Shown here piece by piece: positions 7,341 through 13,476 of a stretch of 17,999 nt of DNA. Within the stretch, counting starts at the first letter, position 1; the number at the start of each line of letters is the position of its first letter. The stretch comes from an uncultured Solobacterium sp. (GTDB lineage Bacteria > Bacillota_I > Bacilli_A > Erysipelotrichales > Erysipelotrichaceae): assembly GCA_900547815.1 (NCBI GenBank), contig URHY01000045.1, positions 1-17,999 of the forward strand, read 5' to 3'. Under the pieces are notes generated by a model. The model made no database searches and had not been told where the DNA came from. It worked only from the letters and a program-made list of their open reading frames with translations. A program made the translations under genes and the position numbers.

Positions 7341-7664
7341 ATGTTTAATTTATTTAAAAAAAAGGAGAAATCAAAAAGAGAACTCCCTTCTGGAACTATC
7401 CGAAAAAGATATTATTTTGAAGGAACAGTTCAAAATATAGGGTTTCGTTTTGAAATCCAAAAGCGTGCAAAACCTTTAGGAATCACTGGATTTGCACAGA
7501 ATAATGACGATGGCACAGTTACTGCCGAATTACAAGGAAGCGAGAAAGATATTGATAAAGTAATTACAGATCTTCAAAATATCAATCGTATTCAAATTGA
7601 CTTTATCAGTGAAAAAGATCTTCCTGTTGATTATTACGAAAAAGATTTCTATATCTTATATTAA
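7341..7664 (+). CDS. Acylphosphatase with basic N-terminal extension
   Basis: A 107-residue protein whose residues from about 20 match acylphosphatase (PF00708), which hydrolyses the carboxyl-phosphate bond of acyl phosphates such as 1,3-bisphosphoglycerate or acetyl phosphate. EGTVQNIGFR ends with catalytic Arg36, and GITGFAQNNDDGTV holds catalytic Asn54. Their spacing of 18 equals that in characterised enzymes (Arg23/Asn41), so it should be active. The family is normally about 90 residues; here a lysine-rich MFNLFKKKEKSKREL extension precedes the domain. It starts 5 bases after the dehydrogenase stop, with only a weak AGGAT upstream, so translation may be coupled. It is last in its operon and followed by a hairpin. 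Confidence 0.82.
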   Translation: MFNLFKKKEKSKRELPSGTIRKRYYFEGTVQNIGFRFEIQKRAKPLGITGFAQNNDDGTVTAELQGSEKDIDKVITDLQNINRIQIDFISEKDLPVDYYEKDFYILY

Positions 7665-7695
7665 AATCAGTCCACCAATATATGATGGACTGATT
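7665..7695 (+). terminator. Terminator hairpin after the acylphosphatase gene
   Basis: Arms AATCAGTCCA (7665-7674) and TGGACTGATT (7686-7695) are perfectly complementary and can be extended inward by two pairs across one mismatch. The downstream sequence is T-rich (ATTATTTTCTTGTTTTG) but has no immediate T-run, so termination may be incomplete. It sits right after the stop codon of the three-gene plus-strand operon. Confidence 0.6.
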
Positions 7696-7781
7696 CATCT
7701 TGAAGATTATTTTCTTGTTTTGTTTGTGCTATTGATTATATCTTCAATATAAGAATAACGAATATATTATCTGTATTCAAT

Positions 7782-7787
7782 TATAAT
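7782..7787 (+). promoter_or_regulatory. Likely -10 box of the AraC-family gene
   Basis: A consensus TATAAT lies 43 bases before the regulator start codon and 26 bases before its Shine-Dalgarno. No good -35 box is found at the right distance, so the promoter may need an activator, possibly the AraC-type protein itself. Confidence 0.4.
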
Positions 7788-7830
7788 AGCGACATATATT
7801 ATAAGAAAAACGTCAAAAGGAGTTTGAATT

Positions 7831-8727
7831 ATGAGTTTACAACGTTCGGGTGTACGAACCAATAATGAATCTATGCAATTAGAAGCACATGGTACGAATG
7901 AATTTCCTTGTGCCGCTTATGAAATTAATACAGCTAATAACCAAAATCACATTGTAGATTTACATTGGCATGAAGAATTTGAAATTATTTATTGTGCCAA
8001 AGGAACTTTGAATTTAAGAATCCCCTCTAAAACATACGTCATTGAACAAGATGATATAGCCATCTTAAACACAAATGTGATGCATTATATTATTTGTAGC
8101 AACGACGCAATTCTTCAATCTTTTGTTTTTAACTCAAAATTAATTACCGGAACTTCTAATTCTTCATTCGCAAAAAAATACATTGTTCCTTTGATGAATT
8201 GTAAAACTTTTGATTGCTATATATACCACGAAAAAAACATTGATTTATTTAGAGAAGCTTTTTATTCTATCAAAGATGAATCTTTTGCCTACGAATTTAT
8301 TGTACGAGATAATTTGAGTCAAATTTTATTAGATCTTTATACACAATTTGAAAACAAATTTGATTCCATTCCATCAACATTAAATACAAATACACAGCGA
8401 ATTCGTACTATGATTTCTTTTATTAAAACAAATTATGCATCCCCTCTAGATGTGCGACAAATCAGTGATACCGTAAATATCAGCCAAAGAGAATGTCTTC
8501 GATGCTTCAAAAAAACACTTCAAATTTCTCCTATACAATACTTAATTCGTTATAGAATCATTAAAAGTGCTGAATTATTAGTAGATAATCCAACTAAAAA
8601 TATCGATCAAATTGGTTATGAATGTGGTTTTGAAACGCCTAGTTATTACACTCAACTATTCAAAAGATATTATAATTGTACACCAACAGAATTTAGAAAT
8701 AGTCAAAAAAAAGAGCGTAATCTTTAA
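7831..8727 (+). CDS. AraC-family transcriptional regulator with N-terminal cupin
   Basis: A 298-residue regulator. The N-terminal cupin ligand-binding domain has LHWHEEFEIIYC (44-55) and the LNLRIPSKTYVIEQDD strand pair, typical of sugar-responsive AraC proteins. The C-terminal region (about 190-291) carries two helix-turn-helix units: DVRQISDTVNISQRECLRCF in the first and the signature IGYECGF...YYTQLFKRYYNCTPTEFR (261-289) in the second. The start has AAAAGGAG 8 bases upstream. It is transcribed on its own between two hairpins, between the divergent PTS/HAD block and the kinase gene, so it may control either. The likely effector is a sugar or sugar acid. No operator with paired half-sites could be confirmed by eye. 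Confidence 0.9.
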   Translation: MSLQRSGVRTNNESMQLEAHGTNEFPCAAYEINTANNQNHIVDLHWHEEFEIIYCAKGTLNLRIPSKTYVIEQDDIAILNTNVMHYIICSNDAILQSFVFNSKLITGTSNSSFAKKYIVPLMNCKTFDCYIYHEKNIDLFREAFYSIKDESFAYEFIVRDNLSQILLDLYTQFENKFDSIPSTLNTNTQRIRTMISFIKTNYASPLDVRQISDTVNISQRECLRCFKKTLQISPIQYLIRYRIIKSAELLVDNPTKNIDQIGYECGFETPSYYTQLFKRYYNCTPTEFRNSQKKERNL

Positions 8728-8750
8728 CAAAAAGAAGTTACGTTCTTTTT
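8708..8750. terminator. Bidirectional terminator between convergent genes
   Basis: A 13-bp stem with one G-T pair (8708-8720 with 8738-8750, core AAGAGCGTAA against TTACGTTCTT) encloses a 17-base loop holding the stop codon of the AraC-family gene. T-runs lie on both strands at the stem foot, so it can end transcription from the regulator and from the convergent kinase gene. Its left arm is inside the last codons of the regulator. Confidence 0.85.
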
Positions 8751-8758
8751 AATACTCT

Positions 8759-9778
8759 TTATCTAGATAAATTTGTACTCTTAGAATTCATGATTTTAAA
8801 TACATCTTCTTGTGTTACCACATTAAAATCATGTTGAATCATAAGCTTTAATACACTCGCACTGATTGCGAAGTCCACAGTCTTTTGTGGATCAAATTCA
8901 TTGATCAGTCCATGCACAAATGCAGCACCATATGCATCTCCTGCTCCTACAGCTTCTAAACTATGTACTCTATGAATTGGACTTTGGTAGAACTTTCCAT
9001 CCACATAATAGATACCCATCCAATCTCCTTCTTCTACAGTATGCATATTTCTTAATACACTTGTCACACTCTTCACATTTGGAAATTGACGAGTAATTTC
9101 TAACATACCCTCTTTATAAGTATCAATCTGATCAATACCTGTAGATAAGTCTCCATCAAAGGCTTGGATGCCTAGTGTTGCTTCAAAATCTTCATCATTG
9201 GCAATACATACATCTACATACTGCATTAAATCACGCATTACAACTTGCGCTTGTTCTTTAGACCACATTTTTCCACGATAGTTCAAATCACAAATAACTT
9301 GAATATCATTTTCCTTACAATATTTCAAAGCACTTCTTAATGTATCCTCAACATATTTAGATACAGCTGGAGTTACGCCTGAAAAATAGAAAACATCACC
9401 TGGCTCTAAGATATTTTCCCAATGATATTCGCTTGGCTGAGATAATGAAAAAGCACTAAATGCACGATCATATACAACGTTTGTACCGCGAATATCACTT
9501 CCCTTTTCAAAGAAATAAATTCCTAAACGATCGCCTCCACGAAGCATATATTCTGTATTTACACCATAATGACGAACTTCACTTAATGCAGACATTCCCA
9601 CTGGATTGTTTGGTACTTTAGATACAAAAGCACATTTATCTTCATACATCGCTAAACTTACAGCTACATTGGCCTCTGCACCACCATAACTAGCCTCAAA
9701 ACCATCGCTTTGCATAATACGCAAGTTTTCAGGTGTCTTTAAACGAAGCATGATTTCTCCAAAAGTTACAACCTTCAT
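8759..9778 (-). CDS. kdgK: PfkB sugar kinase, 2-dehydro-3-deoxygluconokinase-like
   Basis: A 339-residue ribokinase-family kinase. The N-terminus MKVVTFGEIMLRL and the YGGAEANVAVSLA segment (31-43) are PfkB signature 1. DLNYRGKMW (164-172) is characteristic of 2-keto-3-deoxygluconate kinases, and VGAGDAYGAAF (277-287) supplies the anion hole and catalytic base Asp281. KdgK turns 2-dehydro-3-deoxy-D-gluconate plus ATP into the 6-phosphate, the step before KDPG aldolase in uronate or gluconate breakdown. No aldolase, dehydratase or uronate isomerase is in view, so the assignment rests on the protein alone; another sugar or sugar-acid kinase is possible. GGAGGA precedes the start by 9 bases, and it has its own promoter and a shared terminator, so it is monocistronic. 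Confidence 0.78.
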   Translation of the reverse strand: MKVVTFGEIMLRLKTPENLRIMQSDGFEASYGGAEANVAVSLAMYEDKCAFVSKVPNNPVGMSALSEVRHYGVNTEYMLRGGDRLGIYFFEKGSDIRGTNVVYDRAFSAFSLSQPSEYHWENILEPGDVFYFSGVTPAVSKYVEDTLRSALKYCKENDIQVICDLNYRGKMWSKEQAQVVMRDLMQYVDVCIANDEDFEATLGIQAFDGDLSTGIDQIDTYKEGMLEITRQFPNVKSVTSVLRNMHTVEEGDWMGIYYVDGKFYQSPIHRVHSLEAVGAGDAYGAAFVHGLINEFDPQKTVDFAISASVLKLMIQHDFNVVTQEDVFKIMNSKSTNLSR

Positions 9779-9804
9779 AATATATATCCTCCATAAACAC
9801 CCCT

Positions 9805-9813
9805 ATTATAGCA
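9805..9813 (-). promoter_or_regulatory. Extended -10 promoter of the kinase gene
   Basis: On the minus strand TGCTATAAT (9813-9805) is a consensus -10 with the TGN extension, 26 bases from the start codon. The -35 region is poor (TTCCAC at 19 bases), as is usual for extended -10 promoters. It lies back to back with the ftsH control region. Confidence 0.65.
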
Positions 9814-9846
9814 TTTTCTTTTAAATTATGTGGAATTATGGAATGT

Positions 9847-9873
9847 GTAGCACTCTACTTGTCAAAGTGCTAA
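9847..9873. promoter_or_regulatory. CIRCE operator (HrcA site) at ftsH
   Basis: The arms GTAGCACTC (9847-9855) and AAGTGCTAA (9865-9873), separated by exactly 9 bases, match the CIRCE consensus TTAGCACTC-N9-GAGTGCTAA at 16 of 18 arm positions. CIRCE is the binding site of the heat-shock repressor HrcA. It overlaps the -35 box of the ftsH promoter, the expected place for a repressor. Heat or protein-folding stress should therefore induce ftsH here. Confidence 0.85.
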
Positions 9874-9886
9874 TAAGGTGTATAAT
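9859..9886 (+). promoter_or_regulatory. ftsH promoter
   Basis: TTGTCA (9859-9864, 5 of 6 to consensus), a 16-base spacer and TATAAT (9881-9886) form a strong vegetative promoter. The -35 box lies mostly in the CIRCE spacer and the right CIRCE arm fills the start of the promoter spacer. Transcription would begin near 9893, about 8 bases before the AAGGAGG Shine-Dalgarno (9901-9907). Confidence 0.85.
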
Positions 9887-9914
9887 GTAATCAATTTCTT
9901 AAGGAGGAAAACTC

Positions 9915-11786
9915 ATGAACAGACAAAAAAAGCCTTTATACAGATATTACATGATCATATTGATTGTCATTATAGCTTTAAACCTTATCGTATTCCCTAT
10001 GTTTCAACAATCTAGACTTGAAACAACCAATTACTCAGATTTCTTAAATAAGATTGAAGAAAAGAAAGTAGATACCGTTCAAATTGAAAATCACAATATT
10101 TATTACACTTTAAAGAAAGACTCAACAGATAAGACCTATAAAACAGGTGTTATGAATGATTCGGATCTAGTCAATCGATTAGATAAATCCGGAGCTAAGT
10201 TTGGACAAGTCTATCAAGAACAAATGAATCCTATTGTATCAAGTTTAATTTCCTTTTTCTTGCCATTAATCATTTTCTGGGCATTTGGCGCATGGATGTT
10301 TAAGCGTATGCAAAAGAAAATGGGCGGAGATGATCAAATGTCATTTTCACAAGGCTCTGGTTTTGGTCTAGGCAATCTAGGAAAGAGCAATGCCAAAGTC
10401 TATGTTGGTGAACAAACTGGAAAAACATTCAATGATGTTGCTGGACAAGAAGAAGCGAAGGAAAATCTACAAGAAATTGTAGACTTCTTAAATAATCCAG
10501 CTAAATATAAAGAAATTGGTGCTAAGATGCCAAAAGGAGCCTTATTAGTAGGTCCTCCTGGAACTGGTAAAACACTACTTGCCAAAGCTGTTGCCGGAGA
10601 GGCTGGCGTTCCATTCTTCTCTATTTCAGGTAGTGAATTTGTAGAAATGTTTGTTGGTAGAGGTGCTGCTAAAGTGCGTGATTTATTCAAACAAGCACGT
10701 GAAAAAGCTCCTTGTATTGTATTTATTGATGAAATTGATACCATTGGTAAAAAACGTGATGGTGCAGGTATGAATGGCAATGATGAGCGTGAACAAACAT
10801 TAAACCAACTACTTGCCGAAATGGATGGATTTGATGGTTCCAAAGGCGTCGTATTACTTGCCGCTACAAACCGTCCTGATTCATTAGACCCAGCTCTAAC
10901 TCGTCCTGGTCGATTCGACAGAAGAATTCCGGTTGAACTTCCAGATCTTGCAGGTCGTGAAGCCATTCTTAAATTACATGCCAAAGGCATCAAATGCTCA
11001 AACAACATTGACTTTAACGTGATCGCAAGAGCTAGTGCAGGAGCTAGTGGTGCAGAACTTGCCAACATCATTAATGAAGGAGCTTTATTAGCGGTTCGTG
11101 ACCATCGTAAAACAGTAGTACAAAAAGACTTAGAAGAAGCCATTGAAATCGTTATTGCCGGTGAACAAAAGAAAGGTGCAGTGATTTCAAATCGAGAACG
11201 AATGATTGTTTCTTATCATGAAATTGGACATGCACTAGTGGCTGCTAAATGTAAAAATACAGCTCCCGTTCACAAAATCACAATTATTCCTCGTACAAAA
11301 GGGGCTTTGGGATACACTATGCAAGTAGAAGAAAACGAACAAAACTTATTATCAAAAGAAGAAGCTTTCCAAAAGATCATGGTGTATACTGGTGGTCGTT
11401 GTGCTGAAGAGTTGATTTTTAATTCCATCACAAGTGGAGCGAGCAACGATATTGAACAAGCCACGAAACTTGCTAGAGCCATGATTACACGTCTAGGTAT
11501 GTCGGATGAATTTGGCATGACAGCTTTAGAAACCGTAAACAACCAATATTTGGGTGGTGATACATCTTTAGCTTGTTCAAATGAAACAGCTACTAAGATT
11601 GATGAGGCAACTATCGCCTTGATTAAAAAAGCGCATGATGAAGCTTATCAAATTCTAGAAGACAATAAGATGAAGCTACATGAACTTGCCAAATTCTTAT
11701 ATGAAAGAGAAACCATTACGGGTGAAGAATTCATGTATATCTTAAATAAACCAGCTGAAATCCCAGCACAAACAAATAAAGATTAG
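9915..11786 (+). CDS. ftsH: ATP-dependent zinc metalloprotease FtsH
   Basis: A 623-residue membrane-anchored AAA+ protease that extracts and degrades damaged or unassembled membrane proteins and some regulators as a hexamer. Two membrane segments (about 12-30 and 107-127) flank a short extracytoplasmic domain. Walker A is GPPGTGKT (213-220), Walker B IVFIDEID (268-275), and the second region of homology runs from [10 protein letters not shown] to GRFDR (317-335). The zinc site is HEIGH (435-439) with Asp512 as third ligand. The pore loop reads [10 protein letters not shown], with Arg249 where most FtsH proteins have a small hydrophobic residue (FVGVGA). The start has an ideal AAGGAGG 7 bases upstream. 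It is monocistronic, controlled by a CIRCE element. tilS and hpt, its usual neighbours in Bacillota, are not upstream; the gene before it is a divergent sugar kinase. Confidence 0.97.
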   Translation: MNRQKKPLYRYYMIILIVIIALNLIVFPMFQQSRLETTNYSDFLNKIEEKKVDTVQIENHNIYYTLKKDSTDKTYKTGVMNDSDLVNRLDKSGAKFGQVYQEQMNPIVSSLISFFLPLIIFWAFGAWMFKRMQKKMGGDDQMSFSQGSGFGLGNLGKSNAKVYVGEQTGKTFNDVAGQEEAKENLQEIVDFLNNPAKYKEIGAKMPKGALLVGPPGTGKTLLAKAVAGEAGVPFFSISGSEFVEMFVGRGAAKVRDLFKQAREKAPCIVFIDEIDTIGKKRDGAGMNGNDEREQTLNQLLAEMDGFDGSKGVVLLAATNRPDSLDPALTRPGRFDRRIPVELPDLAGREAILKLHAKGIKCSNNIDFNVIARASAGASGAELANIINEGALLAVRDHRKTVVQKDLEEAIEIVIAGEQKKGAVISNRERMIVSYHEIGHALVAAKCKNTAPVHKITIIPRTKGALGYTMQVEENEQNLLSKEEAFQKIMVYTGGRCAEELIFNSITSGASNDIEQATKLARAMITRLGMSDEFGMTALETVNNQYLGGDTSLACSNETATKIDEATIALIKKAHDEAYQILEDNKMKLHELAKFLYERETITGEEFMYILNKPAEIPAQTNKD

Positions 11787-11811
11787 GATGTGTGTAATGC
11801 ACATCTTTTTT
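11787..11811 (+). terminator. ftsH terminator
   Basis: GATGTG (11787-11792) pairs with CACATC (11800-11805), extended by G-T pairs, and is followed by six T residues. It starts at the base after the ftsH stop codon. It ends ftsH transcription and separates it from the ATPase cassette that follows. Confidence 0.8.
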
Positions 11812-11812
11812 A

Positions 11813-11848
11813 AATATAATGTATTGCGAGTTTTTGCATTATATTATA
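11813..11848 (+). repeat. Palindromic repeat, copy 1 (upstream of ATPase)
   Basis: A 36-base element whose ends AATATAATG (11813-11821) and CATTATATT (11837-11845) form a perfect 9-bp stem around a GCGAGTTTTT-containing loop. Its first 23 bases recur exactly at 11887-11909, and the whole element recurs with 30 of 36 identities at 13235-13270 on the other side of the ATPase gene, all in the same orientation. Confidence 0.8.
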
Positions 11849-11853
11849 TTTCG

Positions 11854-11874
11854 TTTGATAAAAGTTTTATCAAA
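11854..11874. repeat. Palindrome between repeat copies 1 and 2
   Basis: TTTGATAAA (11854-11862) and TTTATCAAA (11866-11874) form a near-perfect palindrome with a 3-base centre. It lies midway between the two upstream hairpin copies in the leader of the ATPase gene. It could be a protein-binding site for a dimeric regulator or a third RNA hairpin. Confidence 0.55.
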
Positions 11875-11876
11875 TT

Positions 11877-11923
11877 GTATAATTTTAATATAATGTATTG
11901 CGAGTTTTTATATTACTTTATAC
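11877..11923 (+). repeat. Palindromic repeat, copy 2 (ATPase leader)
   Basis: Bases 11887-11909 are identical to the first 23 bases of copy 1. The right arm differs: here ATATTA...TTATAC (11910-11915 and 11918-11923) pairs with the left flank TAATAT and GTATAA (11886-11891 and 11877-11882), so a hairpin with the same loop is kept by different arms. It ends one base before the ATPase Shine-Dalgarno and could affect ribosome access. Confidence 0.65.
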
Positions 11924-11934
11924 TAGGAGGATTT

Positions 11935-13236
11935 ATGGAAATTCAAAGAAATCTATATTTACAAAAATTGATTGCTTGTCGACATGACGGACAAATCAAA
12001 GTCATCACAGGCCTGAGAAGATGCGGAAAATCGTTTCTACTTTTCCATCTTTTTAAAAATTATCTATTAAAAAGCGGCATTGATAACCAACAAATTATCA
12101 CTTTTGAATTGGATCAGATGAAAGACATTCAATATCGAAACCCCATTGAACTTTCAAAGAAAATCCATAGTATTGTTGACAATACGACACAACAATATTA
12201 TCTATTCATTGATGAAGTACAAATGTCCGATGAAGTAAATAATCCTTATAATCCAAAAGGAAAAAAAATTTCTTTCTATGATATGTTAAATGACTTAAAA
12301 GAACTATCAAATTTGGATATTTATGTAACTGGCAGCAATTCTAAAATGCTTTCTAATGATATCTTAACGGAGTTTAGAGGTCGTAGTGATGAAATAAAAA
12401 TTCATCCTTTCTCCTTTTCGGAATATTATTCATTTGTTGGTGGAGATAAAGAGGAGGCATTTGATAATTATTCGTTTTATGGTGGAATGCCTTTTCTACT
12501 CACAAAACAAGACGAAACCTCCAAGATTGAATATCTAGAAAACTTATTTAAAGAAGTGTATATTCGAGATATTGTAGAACGCAAACATATTGAAAGAGAA
12601 GATATTTTAAGTTCTATTATTGATTTATTATGCTCGTCTGTAGGTTCTTTAACAAATCCATCTAAAATCACTAAAGCTATCAATTCCAAACAACAACGCA
12701 GCGGAAAAGATATTGTTTATCTTCCCACAATTAATAAATATATTGATTTTTTAGAAGATTCTTTTCTTTTTAAAGAGGCTTTGCGGTTTGATGTAAAAGG
12801 AAAATCTTATTTAGATTTCCCAAAAAAATACTATTGCGAAGATATAGGATTGCGGAATGCAAGAACCGGCTTTCGACAAATTGAAATGCCGCACATTATG
12901 GAAAATATCTTATACAATGAATTAATCATTCGTGGATTTAAAATCGATGTGGGCGTGGTCTACGAAAACATTAAAACGGAAAAAGGAAACTATCGAAAAG
13001 TAGCTAGAGAAATCGACTTTATTATTCAAAAAGGAATGAAAAAATATTATATTCAATCCGCTTATGCAATGGAAAATGAAGAAAAAGTATATTCTGAATC
13101 ACGTTCACTAAACATTACTGGAGATAGTTTTCCAAAAATTATTGTCAGAAGAGATATTCGTAAACGTTTTTATGATGAAAATGGAATTTTAAACATTGGC
13201 CTAATTGATTTTTTATTATCAGACAATGTTCTTTAA
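11935..13236 (+). CDS. AAA_14/DUF4143 family ATPase
   Basis: A 433-residue soluble protein of a widespread, poorly understood ATPase family. The N-terminal AAA_14 domain has Walker A GLRRCGKS (26-33), Walker B YLFIDEVQ (89-96) and a sensor region TGSNSKMLS (132-140) with RGR (148-150). The C-terminal DUF4143 part (from about 200) includes ENILYNELIIRGF (323-335) and REIDFII...YYIQSAY (358-377), which looks like a PD-(D/E)XK nuclease core with Asp361 and Gln374 but no canonical E-x-K, so nuclease activity is doubtful. The frame is open back to 11788, but that ATG lies inside the ftsH terminator. AGGAGG just before the ATG at 11935 marks the real start. The gene is bracketed by related palindromic repeats. 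Its biological role is unknown. Confidence 0.88.
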   Translation: MEIQRNLYLQKLIACRHDGQIKVITGLRRCGKSFLLFHLFKNYLLKSGIDNQQIITFELDQMKDIQYRNPIELSKKIHSIVDNTTQQYYLFIDEVQMSDEVNNPYNPKGKKISFYDMLNDLKELSNLDIYVTGSNSKMLSNDILTEFRGRSDEIKIHPFSFSEYYSFVGGDKEEAFDNYSFYGGMPFLLTKQDETSKIEYLENLFKEVYIRDIVERKHIEREDILSSIIDLLCSSVGSLTNPSKITKAINSKQQRSGKDIVYLPTINKYIDFLEDSFLFKEALRFDVKGKSYLDFPKKYYCEDIGLRNARTGFRQIEMPHIMENILYNELIIRGFKIDVGVVYENIKTEKGNYRKVAREIDFIIQKGMKKYYIQSAYAMENEEKVYSESRSLNITGDSFPKIIVRRDIRKRFYDENGILNIGLIDFLLSDNVL

Positions 13237-13270
13237 TATAATATATTACAAGTTTTGATATTATATTATA
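13235..13270 (+). repeat. Palindromic repeat, copy 3 (downstream of ATPase)
   Basis: A 36-base element aligned without gaps to copy 1 (30 identities). AATATAATAT (13235-13244) and ATATTATATT (13258-13267) form a perfect 10-bp stem. The G-C pair of copy 1 at stem position 9 is replaced by A-T here, and a G-T pair by T-A, so the changes keep the stem paired. The left end overlaps the ATPase stop codon. Confidence 0.8.
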
Positions 13271-13272
13271 GC

Positions 13273-13301
13273 AAATGCAGGGTTGAAAGCCCTGCATTTT
13301 T
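13273..13301 (+). terminator. Terminator of the ATPase gene
   Basis: AAATGCAGGG (13273-13282) and CCCTGCATTT (13290-13299) form a perfect 10-bp stem with a 7-base loop, followed by two further T residues. It is much more GC-rich than the adjoining palindromic repeat and lies just after it. On the minus strand it also follows directly on the stop of the ATPase remnant. Confidence 0.85.
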
Positions 13302-13476
13302 AATATTCTTCTTTTAAAAGAAAATCAGCCAAGTATATTATTTTTACACCTTCTATATTGCCTGTTGATAATTCATCTAAAGTAACCACATATTTTGGAT
13401 AATTATCTCTTATTTCTTCATCACAAACATCTAATCTTGTGCGTAATTCATAAAATAGAAGGATATCATTTACTCT
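13300..13476 (-). pseudogene. C-terminal remnant of a second AAA_14/DUF4143 ATPase
   Basis: On the minus strand an open frame of 58 codons without a start codon ends in TAA at 13302-13300. Its translation contains YELRTRLDV, DNYPKYVVTLDEL and GVKIIYLADFLLKEEY. This aligns with the last 46 residues of the intact ATPase across the gap (ESRSLNI, SFPKIIVRRD, GILNIGLIDFLL), and the D-x-YPK-x-VV-x-x-D and DFLL features are those of the DUF4143 C-terminus. An in-frame TGA lies just upstream and the rest of the gene is gone, replaced by the histidine kinase gene, whose stop (13470) overlaps it by a few bases. It is too diverged to be a duplicate of its neighbour, so it is probably a decayed paralogue. 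No other content is seen in 13302-13469. Confidence 0.7.

Noticed and set aside
10400..11143. Long minus-strand open frame inside ftsH
   Set aside because: It is antisense to the conserved AAA domain, has serine/leucine/alanine-rich composition typical of shadow frames, and no ribosome site or known domain.
11788..11934. N-terminal extension of the ATPase starting at the ATG at 11788
   Set aside because: This ATG lies in the stem of the ftsH terminator and has no Shine-Dalgarno. The segment encodes the palindromic repeats in an AT-rich frame. AGGAGG directly before 11935 gives the real start.
13273..13299. GC-richer hairpin as a fourth copy of the ATPase-flanking repeat
   Set aside because: Its arms (AAATGCAGGG) share nothing with the AATATAAT stems or the GAGTTTTT loop. 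It is an ordinary terminator.
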